Source of the DNA: Candidatus Heimdallarchaeota archaeon
GTDB lineage: Archaea; Asgardarchaeota; Heimdallarchaeia; Heimdallarchaeales; Heimdallarchaeaceae
NCBI GenBank assembly: GCA_030668875.1
Contig: DAOVER010000031.1
Coordinates: 1-32,793, forward strand
Reading direction: 5' to 3'
Length of the DNA stretch: 32,793 bases
Under the pieces are notes generated by a model. It did no database searches. It was not told the DNA's origin and worked only from the letters and a program-made list of their open reading frames with translations. The position numbers and the translations under genes were made by a program. Shown here in pieces: positions 24,073 through 32,452 of the stretch; positions within the stretch are counted from its first letter, which is position 1, and every line of letters begins with the position of its first letter.

Positions 24073-25994
24073 ACAATAACACCTACAATATAGAGAAAAT
24101 ATGTAAGGAGAAGGAGAAAAATAACAGAGAAAATAACATAAATCAGCTGTGATTTCTCTGAAGCAGTTTCTAATTTTCTGATGGTTTTAGATAAAGCAAT
24201 GAAAAATGATTTAATTTTAGGAATCGCTACTTTTACAATAAAATTCTTCAATGCTTTCAAGAGGAATGTGATAATCCTAGCTAATTCTGTTAAAATAACT
24301 CCTACTAGAAATGCTTCGATGAAATAGCGATAAAACCATTTAATACTAGGAAGAAGGATTTTAAGATACAGAAGCTCTAAAGGAGAATAGAGAAAATCAT
24401 AATAGTATATTTTCTGATAGGTTCGTTCAATTTTAAGCAAATATGGACTCATCGATTCATTAAATTCAATGAATACGGTCTTCAATAGAACAAAAGCCAC
24501 TATTGCTATGAGAAAACTAATACCCAAAGGAAGAGCAGATAATAACAATGTCTGGTTTTCAATTGCAATTGGGGTTTCATAGAGACCAATAATCTGGAAA
24601 TAAGGGTAGATAGTAAATGTTAGAATATTGACTACAGCTAAAATAGCGACCAAAATGATGCTTCTAATAGATTTACGTACAGCTCTTTTACTCCAAAGAT
24701 CATAAGCAAGTTTGATACCAACTATTCCAAGAAGGAATAAGAATAAGAAACCTATTATGAACAATGCTAAAGAGAGAGAGTTAGGTTGAGACACATAGAT
24801 TATGATTATACTTAGAACTGAACTACTAAGAGGGGGGACTCCAATAAGCCCAAGAAAGATTATAGCAGATGTTAGAAAGAAGGCTATGTTGGTGAAAATT
24901 TGAGGTTTAGTAGTTCCCATTTTATCTCTTAGTTCTTTCTTGCTTCTGTTCGTAATTATTATCGGAATCGCTGTTCCTACTATCATCATTACAATCATAT
25001 TATGAAAACCAATTGCATAACTTCCTGAACCAAATGTAAAGAGTATGTAAGCGAATAACGATGAGAAAACAAGAACTAGCAAAGAGCTTTTGTTATTGGT
25101 AAAAACTGCAATTGTTATAGAAATTATTGCAACGACTATACCAACCCAGGCAAAAACATCTGCTAAAACTGGTAAAAGATTGAAATAAGGGGTACTAACA
25201 AACGCAAATAAACTTGTAAAAATATAGAAGGATAAAACAGGTATATTCCATGATAAATTATCTTTATTTGCATTTCTGAACCAAGTGTGAAAGGGAAAAA
25301 TGGAGATTTTTGCTATAACACCAACAAAGAACAGAACATTTAGGAGGAGAAAATATTGATTATAAATAAAGAATTTCAGCTGAATATCATTAATTATCAT
25401 ATTGTAATTGAAGGAACTTGTTCTTTTTATTAGTAAGATAAAGGATGTCAGGATTAATGCATTTGCAATAATCAAACTGAAGAACAGCTGTTTGAATCCT
25501 AGCTTATTCTCCAACATAGAATCTTTTGATAATGAATGTAGATACTCAAGATATAGAAAATCTAGAATAAACCATACTACTATTAATTGGAAGAAATTTG
25601 GTGAGAATACAAAAGGTATTATCAACAGAGCAAAATATGATAAACGATCCAAAGTTGACTTCGACAAATCTTGTTTTTCAGCTGCTAAATAGTTTAGATA
25701 TACAGTTAAACATATTACTAGAACAGCATAGAAAATCGTTCTTAAAACTGATACTGAAAATCCTAAACTAAAAGAGAGATTATCAATATTGAACAAATCT
25801 ATAGATGTTTCATAATTACTATTATGATAAAGAACCATTGCTAAAACTGTTACAGATGCGAATATATTAGTTAGAGAGAAGAAATTGTGGTGCTGTTTCT
25901 GATTTTGTTCACTTCCTCCAATTAGCCTTAGAAGAATCGGAAATGCAAATAATATCCCCATCTGTGCTAATAGAAGTATGTTAATTAAGTTCAT
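24069..25994 (-). CDS. NuoL-like antiporter-fold membrane subunit with C-terminal arm
   Basis: A 641-residue membrane protein from ATG 25994. The first half keeps the NuoL core VGVIAKISIFPFHTWFRNA (225-243) with K229 and H236 of the broken-helix region. Asp145 stands where NuoL has its helix-5 Glu. In the second half FH (330-331) matches the conserved His, but the neighbouring THAFFKALLF segment is replaced, and after GVPPLSSS (385-392) the usual Lys is absent. The C-terminus has about 150 extra residues with a long amphipathic stretch (YLKILLPSIKWFYRYF onward) and a final membrane helix, like the lateral arm of NuoL. ATG 25994 has aaagga about 9 bases upstream; ATG 26012 is an alternative. 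It overlaps the NuoK-like gene before it by 14 bases and the NuoN-like gene after it by 4. Confidence 0.78.
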   Translation of the reverse strand: MNLINILLLAQMGILFAFPILLRLIGGSEQNQKQHHNFFSLTNIFASVTVLAMVLYHNSNYETSIDLFNIDNLSFSLGFSVSVLRTIFYAVLVICLTVYLNYLAAEKQDLSKSTLDRLSYFALLIIPFVFSPNFFQLIVVWFILDFLYLEYLHSLSKDSMLENKLGFKQLFFSLIIANALILTSFILLIKRTSSFNYNMIINDIQLKFFIYNQYFLLLNVLFFVGVIAKISIFPFHTWFRNANKDNLSWNIPVLSFYIFTSLFAFVSTPYFNLLPVLADVFAWVGIVVAIISITIAVFTNNKSSLLVLVFSSLFAYILFTFGSGSYAIGFHNMIVMMIVGTAIPIIITNRSKKELRDKMGTTKPQIFTNIAFFLTSAIIFLGLIGVPPLSSSVLSIIIIYVSQPNSLSLALFIIGFLFLFLLGIVGIKLAYDLWSKRAVRKSIRSIILVAILAVVNILTFTIYPYFQIIGLYETPIAIENQTLLLSALPLGISFLIAIVAFVLLKTVFIEFNESMSPYLLKIERTYQKIYYYDFLYSPLELLYLKILLPSIKWFYRYFIEAFLVGVILTELARIITFLLKALKNFIVKVAIPKIKSFFIALSKTIRKLETASEKSQLIYVIFSVIFLLLLTYFLYIVGVIV

Positions 25995-26268
25995 TATCTT
26001 CAATCCTTTCATCAGTTGTAGGTATTATAGTAAACAACTTATCTCTTACATAGAAGAATAACATAAGGATAACAGATAATACCCCGAGTAATGTAAATAT
26101 TAATGCTTCAGCATTTAGTTGTACAACAGATAGGAAAAATATTCCAGTAAGAAATATCAAAACAAAACCTATGAAAACCTGTAAGCTTTTCTTGCTGAAC
26201 AATATGAGAAATATTCCACATAAGAAACAAATAAAGGCAATTGATAGTATAAAACTCAGATATACCAT
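25981..26268 (-). CDS. NuoK-like small membrane subunit
   Basis: A 95-residue protein with three hydrophobic segments (about 2-24, 28-50, 54-74) and an acidic tail, the size and topology of NuoK, MrpC and MbhG. LCGIFLILFSKKSLQVFIGF resembles the NuoK LxGLxG...RRNLLxMLIGLE junction. The two intramembrane glutamates central to NuoK function (in GLE and AAAEA) are absent here: position 36 is Val and the third helix (LIFTLLGVLSVILML) has none. Identity as NuoK-like depends largely on size, topology and position between NuoJ-like and NuoL-like genes. It overlaps both neighbours (13 and 14 bases). Confidence 0.6.
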   Translation of the reverse strand: MVYLSFILSIAFICFLCGIFLILFSKKSLQVFIGFVLIFLTGIFFLSVVQLNAEALIFTLLGVLSVILMLFFYVRDKLFTIIPTTDERIEDNELN

Positions 26269-26939
26269 TGTTCAGAATCTCTCCTTTTGAATTGAGTGTA
26301 AATTTCAGTTAAAATTAGAATAAATGTGAAAAGCATTGCAAGAATTATTACAATAAGAATTGTTCTATAATCTGGATGAAGAGCAAATAAACTAGCAAGA
26401 GGGATATTTACAATATCTATCTTTCCTTGGTCCATAATAGAGAAAACTAAAAAGCCAAATAGTGAAGCAAAAGCGAAAATTATAATTGTATTTATAACAA
26501 GTTTTGATCCTTTACTATCTGTCACTTCTATGTCTTCTGGATGGTTAATGTTTAAACTATAAAATAATAAGCCTAAGCATATAATATAAGAGAGACTCAT
26601 GTTTATAATAAATAATAATGTCTGGTAAGTTGCTAGAAAAACAATAGAAAAGGACGAATATGCGAAAATGTGAAACATATATTTAATTCTTCCTTTTGTT
26701 AGAAAACCTCTAATTAGAAAACCCAAACCAAAGAACCCTCCAACATAAAAATAGCATTCATGAATCGTTTCAGGTAGAATTATTATCCAAACAGTGACAA
26801 AAGTAATTACAGCTGCTTTGATTAGAAACCAATGAAAGTTCTTTAATTTTGAAATGTTTGGCAGTATTATGAGAACAATGTTGACGAAACTAAGTAGACT
26901 TAGTATAATTGTACTCAATAGATAAGACATGTCAAACAT
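26256..26939 (-). CDS. NuoJ-like membrane subunit
   Basis: A 227-residue protein with about seven hydrophobic segments. The last region, IPLASLFALHPDYRTILIVIILAMLF in two runs either side of residue 190-200, resembles the end of NuoJ, where an Lf-Y-fel-LLLvA segment precedes the last helix. Its position directly before NuoK-like, NuoL-like and NuoN-like genes matches the nuoJ-K-L-N order. Similarity elsewhere is weak and there are more membrane segments than the usual five. ATG 26939 starts it and ATG 26930 is an alternative; a T-rich TATA-like run lies upstream in the 54-base gap after the exported-protein genes. It overlaps the NuoK-like gene by 13 bases. An unrelated membrane protein cannot be excluded. 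Confidence 0.5.
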   Translation of the reverse strand: MFDMSYLLSTIILSLLSFVNIVLIILPNISKLKNFHWFLIKAAVITFVTVWIIILPETIHECYFYVGGFFGLGFLIRGFLTKGRIKYMFHIFAYSSFSIVFLATYQTLLFIINMSLSYIICLGLLFYSLNINHPEDIEVTDSKGSKLVINTIIIFAFASLFGFLVFSIMDQGKIDIVNIPLASLFALHPDYRTILIVIILAMLFTFILILTEIYTQFKRRDSEQWYI

Positions 26940-26993
26940 TATTGTTCAAAGAAAGATAAAGAAAAGGAAAGATAAAAGTTTTTGGTAAAAGAA

Positions 26994-27767
26994 TCACGTC
27001 AGTTTTGTTTTACCTTTTCGCTTTTTCCGAAAGATGTAGAATAAGATAAATATTAATCCTGTTATGGTTATGAAACTTACGGGACTATCGTAAAGCCCTA
27101 CTGTTGCTTCACCAAGAAATTGTGTATAGGTGAATAAAGGCACTGAAACATTATATTCAGGAAAAGTTGGATATTCAGGTACTAGATGACTTCCTGAACC
27201 AAATGTCGTGAAATTCCCAACAGTATAATTTATCCCCAGATCTATTCTATATTGAAGATTAACTCCTTCACTCTCAGTCAAATTTACATAGTAAATAGGA
27301 GTTTTATGTTGCAAATTAGCACTTATTTCTTCGTATAGTGGATCAGGGAAATATAGTACTTGCCATTTTGCTTTTGAAGTTTCAGGTATTCTCAATTTCC
27401 ATCTAGCATTAATAATAATCCTAAATAGTTCAGTTTCTGTTTGGTAACCAAGGTGTGATAAATCGAATGCGTTTACACCATAAAAACCAAAATAAATATC
27501 CATTTTTTCATCATCATCTGAGTCTAGACCCATAATGTTAAAATACAAATTAGGTCTTACAAAACCACCCACTGAACTGTTCAAACCAGCATCATCTTGA
27601 GGATCGAAGATTTCGATACGCTGTTCGTCACTTCCTATTCTGCATATTCCTTCAAAATCCCACACATCCTCTTCTTCCTCTTCTGCTTGTATGGAATGAT
27701 AGAAAGATGAAGTGATAAAAACTGTTACAATCAACAAACTTGTAATAACTAAATACTTGTTTTTCAT
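26994..27767 (-). CDS. Exported, C-terminally anchored protein, paralogue B
   Basis: A 257-residue protein of unknown family. A signal peptide (KYLVITSLLIVTVFITSSF, probable cleavage near residue 28 after IQA) is followed by an acidic run and an extracytoplasmic, mostly beta domain with several N-glycosylation-type sites. A membrane segment (about 229-248) precedes a basic tail (RKKRKGKTKLT). It shares with its upstream neighbour the pattern W-F-G near the mature N-terminus, P-I-Y/H-V-L, GNFTT-FG-S near the middle-late region, and a YNVSV/YNVTI segment, so the two are paralogues. Its ATG overlaps the neighbour's stop by 4 bases. It lies upstream of the Nuo-like membrane genes, which suggests an extracellular part of the same complex. 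Confidence 0.75.
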   Translation of the reverse strand: MKNKYLVITSLLIVTVFITSSFYHSIQAEEEEEDVWDFEGICRIGSDEQRIEIFDPQDDAGLNSSVGGFVRPNLYFNIMGLDSDDDEKMDIYFGFYGVNAFDLSHLGYQTETELFRIIINARWKLRIPETSKAKWQVLYFPDPLYEEISANLQHKTPIYYVNLTESEGVNLQYRIDLGINYTVGNFTTFGSGSHLVPEYPTFPEYNVSVPLFTYTQFLGEATVGLYDSPVSFITITGLIFILFYIFRKKRKGKTKLT

Positions 27768-28603
27768 TTCCTTTTCCTCCTAGTGACCTGATTAGTTGCA
27801 ATAAGAATAGCTATACCGCCAACTGCTGCAATAGATGCTAGAAATGGGAAGGCCACTCTCAGACTATGAGTTCTAGATAACGATAATCTCTTGAAATTCT
27901 GAGCGATTGTCACATTATATTGAGGCCACCAATAATCTGTGTTTTCAGGTTCTTGAGGATCTGTATATAATGGTGATTCTCCACCATAGGTAGTAAAATT
28001 ACCATATATAATTGTCTGATCTTTATTTATTTGTTGCCAAATACCTACACTACCAATTTGAGTATTCAATCTTACAATATGTATGGGCAATCTTAGTTTA
28101 TATATTAATTGCGCATACAATTCTGAATCAAATAATTCTTCATGTGTATATTTTATTTTATTTATAATTGTCGCATATATGGGTGCAAGTTCTTCATCAT
28201 ATTCAGCTGTTTCATTATCCATAACATCTTCAGTCATGGTGACCCAAGATATTCCTTCACTTGTAACATTGAAACCATATTTTCCCCTCAGACTTGTGGT
28301 TTCAAAGAAATCTGAATATTGTGGGGCGTTCCGTATAGGTTGTATTCCATGTAATGCAACAAGGGCGTCAACTCCTGTAATATCGTCCTGTTCCAAACAA
28401 AATAGAAATGTTCGCGTTTGTAAAGGATCAACATAATACGAAGGAATAACTTTAACTCGGTATTTCTGCTGTGTAACAACGCCTTGAAACTCCCATTTTT
28501 CCTCACCAACAACAGCATTGATAGTGACTGTTGAACTAGAAAGGAAAGGAGCTATCAAAAGCGAAACAATAAATGCTATACTAATAAATCTGGACTGTTT
28601 CAC
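27764..28603 (-). CDS. Exported, C-terminally anchored protein, paralogue A
   Basis: A 279-residue protein of unknown family and the first gene of the minus-strand membrane-module operon. A signal peptide (about 1-30, FISIAFIVSLLIAPFLSSS) is followed by EEKWEFQGV, an extracytoplasmic domain, a late YGNFTTYGGESP segment and YNVTI, then a membrane segment (about 247-270) and a basic end (TRRKRK). The same marks in the same order occur in paralogue B. GTG 28603 is preceded by ggagg at 7-base spacing, so this start is good. An ATG at 28607 is in another frame and closes quickly. A TATA-like ctttataaa lies about 50 bases upstream, giving a real 5' leader here. Confidence 0.75.
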   Translation of the reverse strand: MKQSRFISIAFIVSLLIAPFLSSSTVTINAVVGEEKWEFQGVVTQQKYRVKVIPSYYVDPLQTRTFLFCLEQDDITGVDALVALHGIQPIRNAPQYSDFFETTSLRGKYGFNVTSEGISWVTMTEDVMDNETAEYDEELAPIYATIINKIKYTHEELFDSELYAQLIYKLRLPIHIVRLNTQIGSVGIWQQINKDQTIIYGNFTTYGGESPLYTDPQEPENTDYWWPQYNVTIAQNFKRLSLSRTHSLRVAFPFLASIAAVGGIAILIATNQVTRRKRK

Positions 28604-28610
28604 TCATTTT

Positions 28611-28615
28611 CCTCC
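28611..28615 (-). promoter_or_regulatory. Shine-Dalgarno sequence setting the GTG start of paralogue A
   Basis: On the minus strand ggagg (28615-28611) precedes GTG 28603 by 7 bases. It decides between this GTG and an overlapping out-of-frame ATG 4 bases upstream. Confidence 0.6.
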
Positions 28616-28717
28616 AAATCATATCTTCTGAAAGAAAGGTTTGTATGACATTTATAAAGATTATTGATAAGTTCCAAATTGTGAAAAAACTATTTTGTAT
28701 AAAATGCCAAATCATAA

Positions 28718-28724
28718 ATTTTAT
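28718..28724 (+). promoter_or_regulatory. TATA box of the heterodimeric ABC exporter operon
   Basis: The sequence tttatat is centred about 30 bases before ATG 28751. The 147-base space 28604-28750 also holds the minus-strand promoter and leader for the exported-protein operon, so this is a divergent promoter region. Confidence 0.5.
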
Positions 28725-28750
28725 ATCGTTAAAAGGAATTCTTAAACCAG

Positions 28751-30565
28751 ATGTCATGGCTAGAGAACAGAAAACGTGTCCACTCTTTTAAGGAGATTAT
28801 GGCGGTTATCGCTCCATATCTCTCAAAAAGTATACCTCTATTCATTTTTGTTAGTTCTGTTGCTTTTTTAGCAGCTGTTTTAGGCTTAGCAACTCCTTTA
28901 TTGATAAGAGAAGCCATTAATAACGCTATTGATACAGAGAGTATCTCTTTGATTTGGATCATAGGAGGAGCAGTTTTTGGAACAGCAATAGTTGGGGGGG
29001 TCATGCAATTTTTATCTAGATATTATGCAGCTGTTTACGCACAAAGAGTGATATTTGATTTGCGAAATGATATCTATCAAATACTCCAACAATTGAGTTT
29101 GGAGTTTTATGACGATGAAAATACAGGTCAAATAATGACCAGAGTCACAACAGATCTTAATGCAATTCAAGGATTTGTTAGTTTTACAATTAGACTGGTC
29201 ATGAATGGATTTATCTTCTTTATTGGGGCATATATTGCTATGATTATCATGAGCTGGCAACTAGGATTAATACTCGTTGCACTGTTTCCCGGATTTATCT
29301 GGTTGATTTATTGGTTTAGCACAAAAGTAAGACCATTATTCTACCAAGCACGCAAGCAATTTGGAGCAGTTACATCATTATTGCAAGAAAATGTTACAGG
29401 AGCTCATGTTGTTCGAGGATTTTCTCAAGAGGAAAGTGAGATTGAGAAATTTGATGAATCAAATGTTGTTTACAGAGACCTTCGAATCAAAACACAAGTT
29501 TATAGAGCAATATATTTCTCAAGTATGACCTTGCTTATCGGAGTCGGCACAACTTTAGTAGTTGTTGTTGGGGGGATTTTTGTTACTAATGGAAGCCTTA
29601 GTTTGGGAGATTTTATTGCCTTTTTATCTTATTTATCTTTATTACCTGGACCCACAAGACAATTGACATGGTTAGTAGGTATAATTCAGAGAATGTTAGC
29701 AAGTGGAGATAGAATTATAGAATTAATCGGTGCTAAACGAGAAGTTCAAGAGGATCCGAAAGCTATTGACCCTCCGAAGTTTCTAGGTGATATCGAATAT
29801 CAAGACGTTCATTTTGAATACGAAGAAGGAGTAACAATTCTGAAAAATATTAATATAAAGATTCCACATGGACAGAAGGTTGTTGTTTTGGGAGGAACAG
29901 GTAGTGGAAAGAGTAGTTTTGTAAATCTGTTGGTGAGATTTTATGACCCATCTGAAGGTCAAGTACTTATTGACGGAAAGAACATAAAAAAATACAAAAT
30001 GAAGAAAATGAGACAACAAATTGGACTGGTTCTCCAAGAAACTATGTTATTCAATGATACCATAAAAGAAAATATCGCATTCGGAAAACCAGATGCTGTA
30101 TTCGATGAAATTATTTCAGCAACAAAAGCTGCAAAAATTCATAATTTTATTGCAGAACTTCCAGATAAGTATGAAACAAAGGTTGGAGATAGAGGAATAA
30201 CGTTGTCAGGAGGACAAAAGCAAAGAATTTCAATTGCTAGGACTCTTCTGATAGACCCTACAATACTCATTTTTGATGACTCAACAGCTTCAGTAGATGC
30301 TGAAACCGAAGCTTATATTCAAGAAGCTTTGGATATACTAAGTCTTGGAAGAACTACAATAATAATCTCACAACGTATTTCCTCTGTACACTATGCTGAC
30401 AGAATATTAGTTTTTGAAAAGGGAAAAATAGTTCAAGATGGGACTCATGATGAACTTATTAAAATTGGAGGGTTATATCTAAAAATCTATGAAACTCTTG
30501 CACAAAGTTATGTGAAAACTAGTACAACAATGGATACTAATTATAAATTAAGGAGGAAGGAGTAA
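28751..30565 (+). CDS. Heterodimeric ABC exporter half, degenerate-site subunit
   Basis: A 604-residue type IV (MsbA/BmrC-like) exporter half: six membrane helices (about 28-315) then an ATPase domain. Motifs are Walker A GGTGSGKS (381-388), Q-loop Q429, canonical signature LSGGQ (485-489) and Walker B ILIFD (505-509), but with Asp510 instead of the catalytic Glu and Gln541 (ISQRISS) instead of the switch His. This is the pattern of the degenerate half in pairs such as TM287/288. Its intact LSGGQ would serve the partner's active site. ATG 28751 follows a TATA box. The stop overlaps the next ATG by one base (TAATG). Substrate unknown; relatives export drugs, lipids or peptides. Confidence 0.93.
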   Translation: MSWLENRKRVHSFKEIMAVIAPYLSKSIPLFIFVSSVAFLAAVLGLATPLLIREAINNAIDTESISLIWIIGGAVFGTAIVGGVMQFLSRYYAAVYAQRVIFDLRNDIYQILQQLSLEFYDDENTGQIMTRVTTDLNAIQGFVSFTIRLVMNGFIFFIGAYIAMIIMSWQLGLILVALFPGFIWLIYWFSTKVRPLFYQARKQFGAVTSLLQENVTGAHVVRGFSQEESEIEKFDESNVVYRDLRIKTQVYRAIYFSSMTLLIGVGTTLVVVVGGIFVTNGSLSLGDFIAFLSYLSLLPGPTRQLTWLVGIIQRMLASGDRIIELIGAKREVQEDPKAIDPPKFLGDIEYQDVHFEYEEGVTILKNINIKIPHGQKVVVLGGTGSGKSSFVNLLVRFYDPSEGQVLIDGKNIKKYKMKKMRQQIGLVLQETMLFNDTIKENIAFGKPDAVFDEIISATKAAKIHNFIAELPDKYETKVGDRGITLSGGQKQRISIARTLLIDPTILIFDDSTASVDAETEAYIQEALDILSLGRTTIIISQRISSVHYADRILVFEKGKIVQDGTHDELIKIGGLYLKIYETLAQSYVKTSTTMDTNYKLRRKE

Positions 30566-32373
30566 TGGGATGGGCATTTCACCGTATGACAAGAGAGGAG
30601 GAAGAAAGAGAGAAGAAATATTCTGACTGGACTTTATTCAAACGAGTATTTCGTGTTTTTGGATATTATAAAACTGAAACAATTTCCGTTATTGCTATCG
30701 TATTAACGGTCTCACTTTTTTCAACATCTATACCCATACTTATGCAACAAACCATTGATATGTTTATCAAACCTGGAATAGCAGATTTCACTACGCAAAT
30801 TATAATCATGGGTGCGTGCTATCTCGTATTCATCATTTTGAATTTCTTCCTTATCTTAGCAAGAACAATTTTCTTTGCCAAATTGGGTCAAAAACTAATT
30901 TATCGGATTAGAAATGATTTATTTACTAAACTTCAATATCTTTCATTTGATTACTTTACAGAAACTGAATCTGGAAGGACAATTTCTAAAGTTACAAACG
31001 ATGTTGATGCTTTAGGAGAACTGCTTACAACAGGAATTATTGATATTTTTGCAGATTTTGTAAGTCTAATTTGGATCTTAATAATCATGTTTGTTTATGA
31101 TGTTCAAATGACTTTACTCACATTTACTGTGATACCGATTCTACTAGTTACAGCATATTTATTCCAGAAGAGAGTTAGATCTGTCTATAGAAAAACAAGA
31201 GTTGCAATTGCAAAAGTTACTGCCAACTTACAAGAAACAATTACTGGAGTTAGAGTTACTAAATCCCTATCTAGGGAGGAAAAAAACATCGAAAACTTCG
31301 CTGACTTGAACAAAGAAAATTATGAAGCTAACGTAGAAGCAGCTAGTGTATCTTCGCTATTTATGCCATTGATTCAGATTATTGCAGCACTAGGAAGTAC
31401 AATTGTGATTATCTTTGGAGGATCTGCATTTATATCTGGAAGAATTACTATTGGAGTACTTTACGCATTTTTAGATTATTCGAATCGTTTCTTTGGACCT
31501 GTAATTAGTCTCTTCACTTTCTATACAATTATACAATCAGGATTTGCAAGTGCTGAAAGAATCTTTGATGTTCTAGATGAACAACCATCTGTTAAAAATT
31601 CTCTTAACCCTGTTTTTCCTAGAGAGATTAAAGGTAAACTAGAGTTGATAGGAGTAAGTTTCAATTATCAAGAAAACGTCCAAGTATTGAAGAACATCAA
31701 TTTAACCATTGAAGAAGGTTCAAGTATTGCTCTAGTAGGAAAAACAGGTGCAGGAAAGACCACAATCACCAAATTACTATCACGATATTATGATGTAAAT
31801 AATGGTGAATTATTGGTGGATGGAATCAACATCAAAGACATCGATCTTGAGATATTACGAAAAAACATAGCAGTCGTTCCACAAGATGTTTATCTTTTTA
31901 GTGGCACTATAATGGAAAATCTGAAGTATGGTAGGAAGGTAGCTACAGACGATGAGGTCTTTGACTTATGTCTTGTCCTTGGTCTTCATGATTACATTCT
32001 AAGATTACCTCAAGGATATGAGACTGATGTAAAAGAAGGAGGTACAAGATTATCCTTAGGTCAACGCCAACTAATCTCCTTAGCTAGAGCTGTTATCGCT
32101 AACCCAAGCATACTCATTCTAGATGAATGTAGTAGTTCAGTAGATCCAATTACTGAATCACTTATACAAAAAGGAATAAACTATATGTTACGAGGGAGAA
32201 CATCGATTATTATTGCTCATAGACTCAGCACCATCAAAAATACATCAAAGATAGTTGTAATTGATAATGGGGAAATAGCTGAAGAGGGAACACACCAAGA
32301 TTTACTTAAAAAGAAAGGAAGATATTACGATTTGTATCAGACTCAACTAACCAGCAACATTGTTGATGATTGA
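30565..32373 (+). CDS. Heterodimeric ABC exporter half, catalytic-site subunit
   Basis: A 602-residue partner of the preceding gene product: a charged N-terminus, six membrane helices (about 38-325) and an ATPase domain. Motifs are Walker A GKTGAGKT (392-399), Q440, Walker B ILILD (516-520) with catalytic Glu521, and switch His552 in AHRLST. Its signature is LSLGQ (496-500) rather than LSGGQ, and that signature faces the degenerate Walker site of the partner. So one composite site is canonical and the other is altered at every key position, as in known asymmetric exporters. ATG 30565 overlaps the preceding stop and has a strong aaggaggaagg Shine-Dalgarno sequence. Some family members contain the DE-rich N-terminus seen here (TREEEEREKK). 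Confidence 0.93.
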   Translation: MGWAFHRMTREEEEREKKYSDWTLFKRVFRVFGYYKTETISVIAIVLTVSLFSTSIPILMQQTIDMFIKPGIADFTTQIIIMGACYLVFIILNFFLILARTIFFAKLGQKLIYRIRNDLFTKLQYLSFDYFTETESGRTISKVTNDVDALGELLTTGIIDIFADFVSLIWILIIMFVYDVQMTLLTFTVIPILLVTAYLFQKRVRSVYRKTRVAIAKVTANLQETITGVRVTKSLSREEKNIENFADLNKENYEANVEAASVSSLFMPLIQIIAALGSTIVIIFGGSAFISGRITIGVLYAFLDYSNRFFGPVISLFTFYTIIQSGFASAERIFDVLDEQPSVKNSLNPVFPREIKGKLELIGVSFNYQENVQVLKNINLTIEEGSSIALVGKTGAGKTTITKLLSRYYDVNNGELLVDGINIKDIDLEILRKNIAVVPQDVYLFSGTIMENLKYGRKVATDDEVFDLCLVLGLHDYILRLPQGYETDVKEGGTRLSLGQRQLISLARAVIANPSILILDECSSSVDPITESLIQKGINYMLRGRTSIIIAHRLSTIKNTSKIVVIDNGEIAEEGTHQDLLKKKGRYYDLYQTQLTSNIVDD

Positions 32374-32440
32374 ATCTTCCGCCTTATTCCGCATTAACAC
32401 GTAGGTTCAGAGAGAGTTTTTAGGTTTAAATAATGTAATA

Positions 32441-32446
32441 AGGAGG
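32441..32446 (+). promoter_or_regulatory. Shine-Dalgarno sequence of the right-edge tnpB
   Basis: aggagg lies 6 bases before ATG 32453. A TATA-like tttaaata (32425-32432) is about 25 bases upstream of the ATG. The strong ribosome site supports 32453 over the next ATG at 32456. The 79 bases between the ABC exporter and this gene show no clear IS end. Confidence 0.55.
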
Positions 32447-32452
32447 GTAATA

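Noticed and set aside
22573..26939. Ordinary complex I (nuo) operon
   Set aside because: No catalytic, Fe-S, NuoH or NuoM genes are present and the upstream genes are unrelated exported proteins; several key residues are missing.
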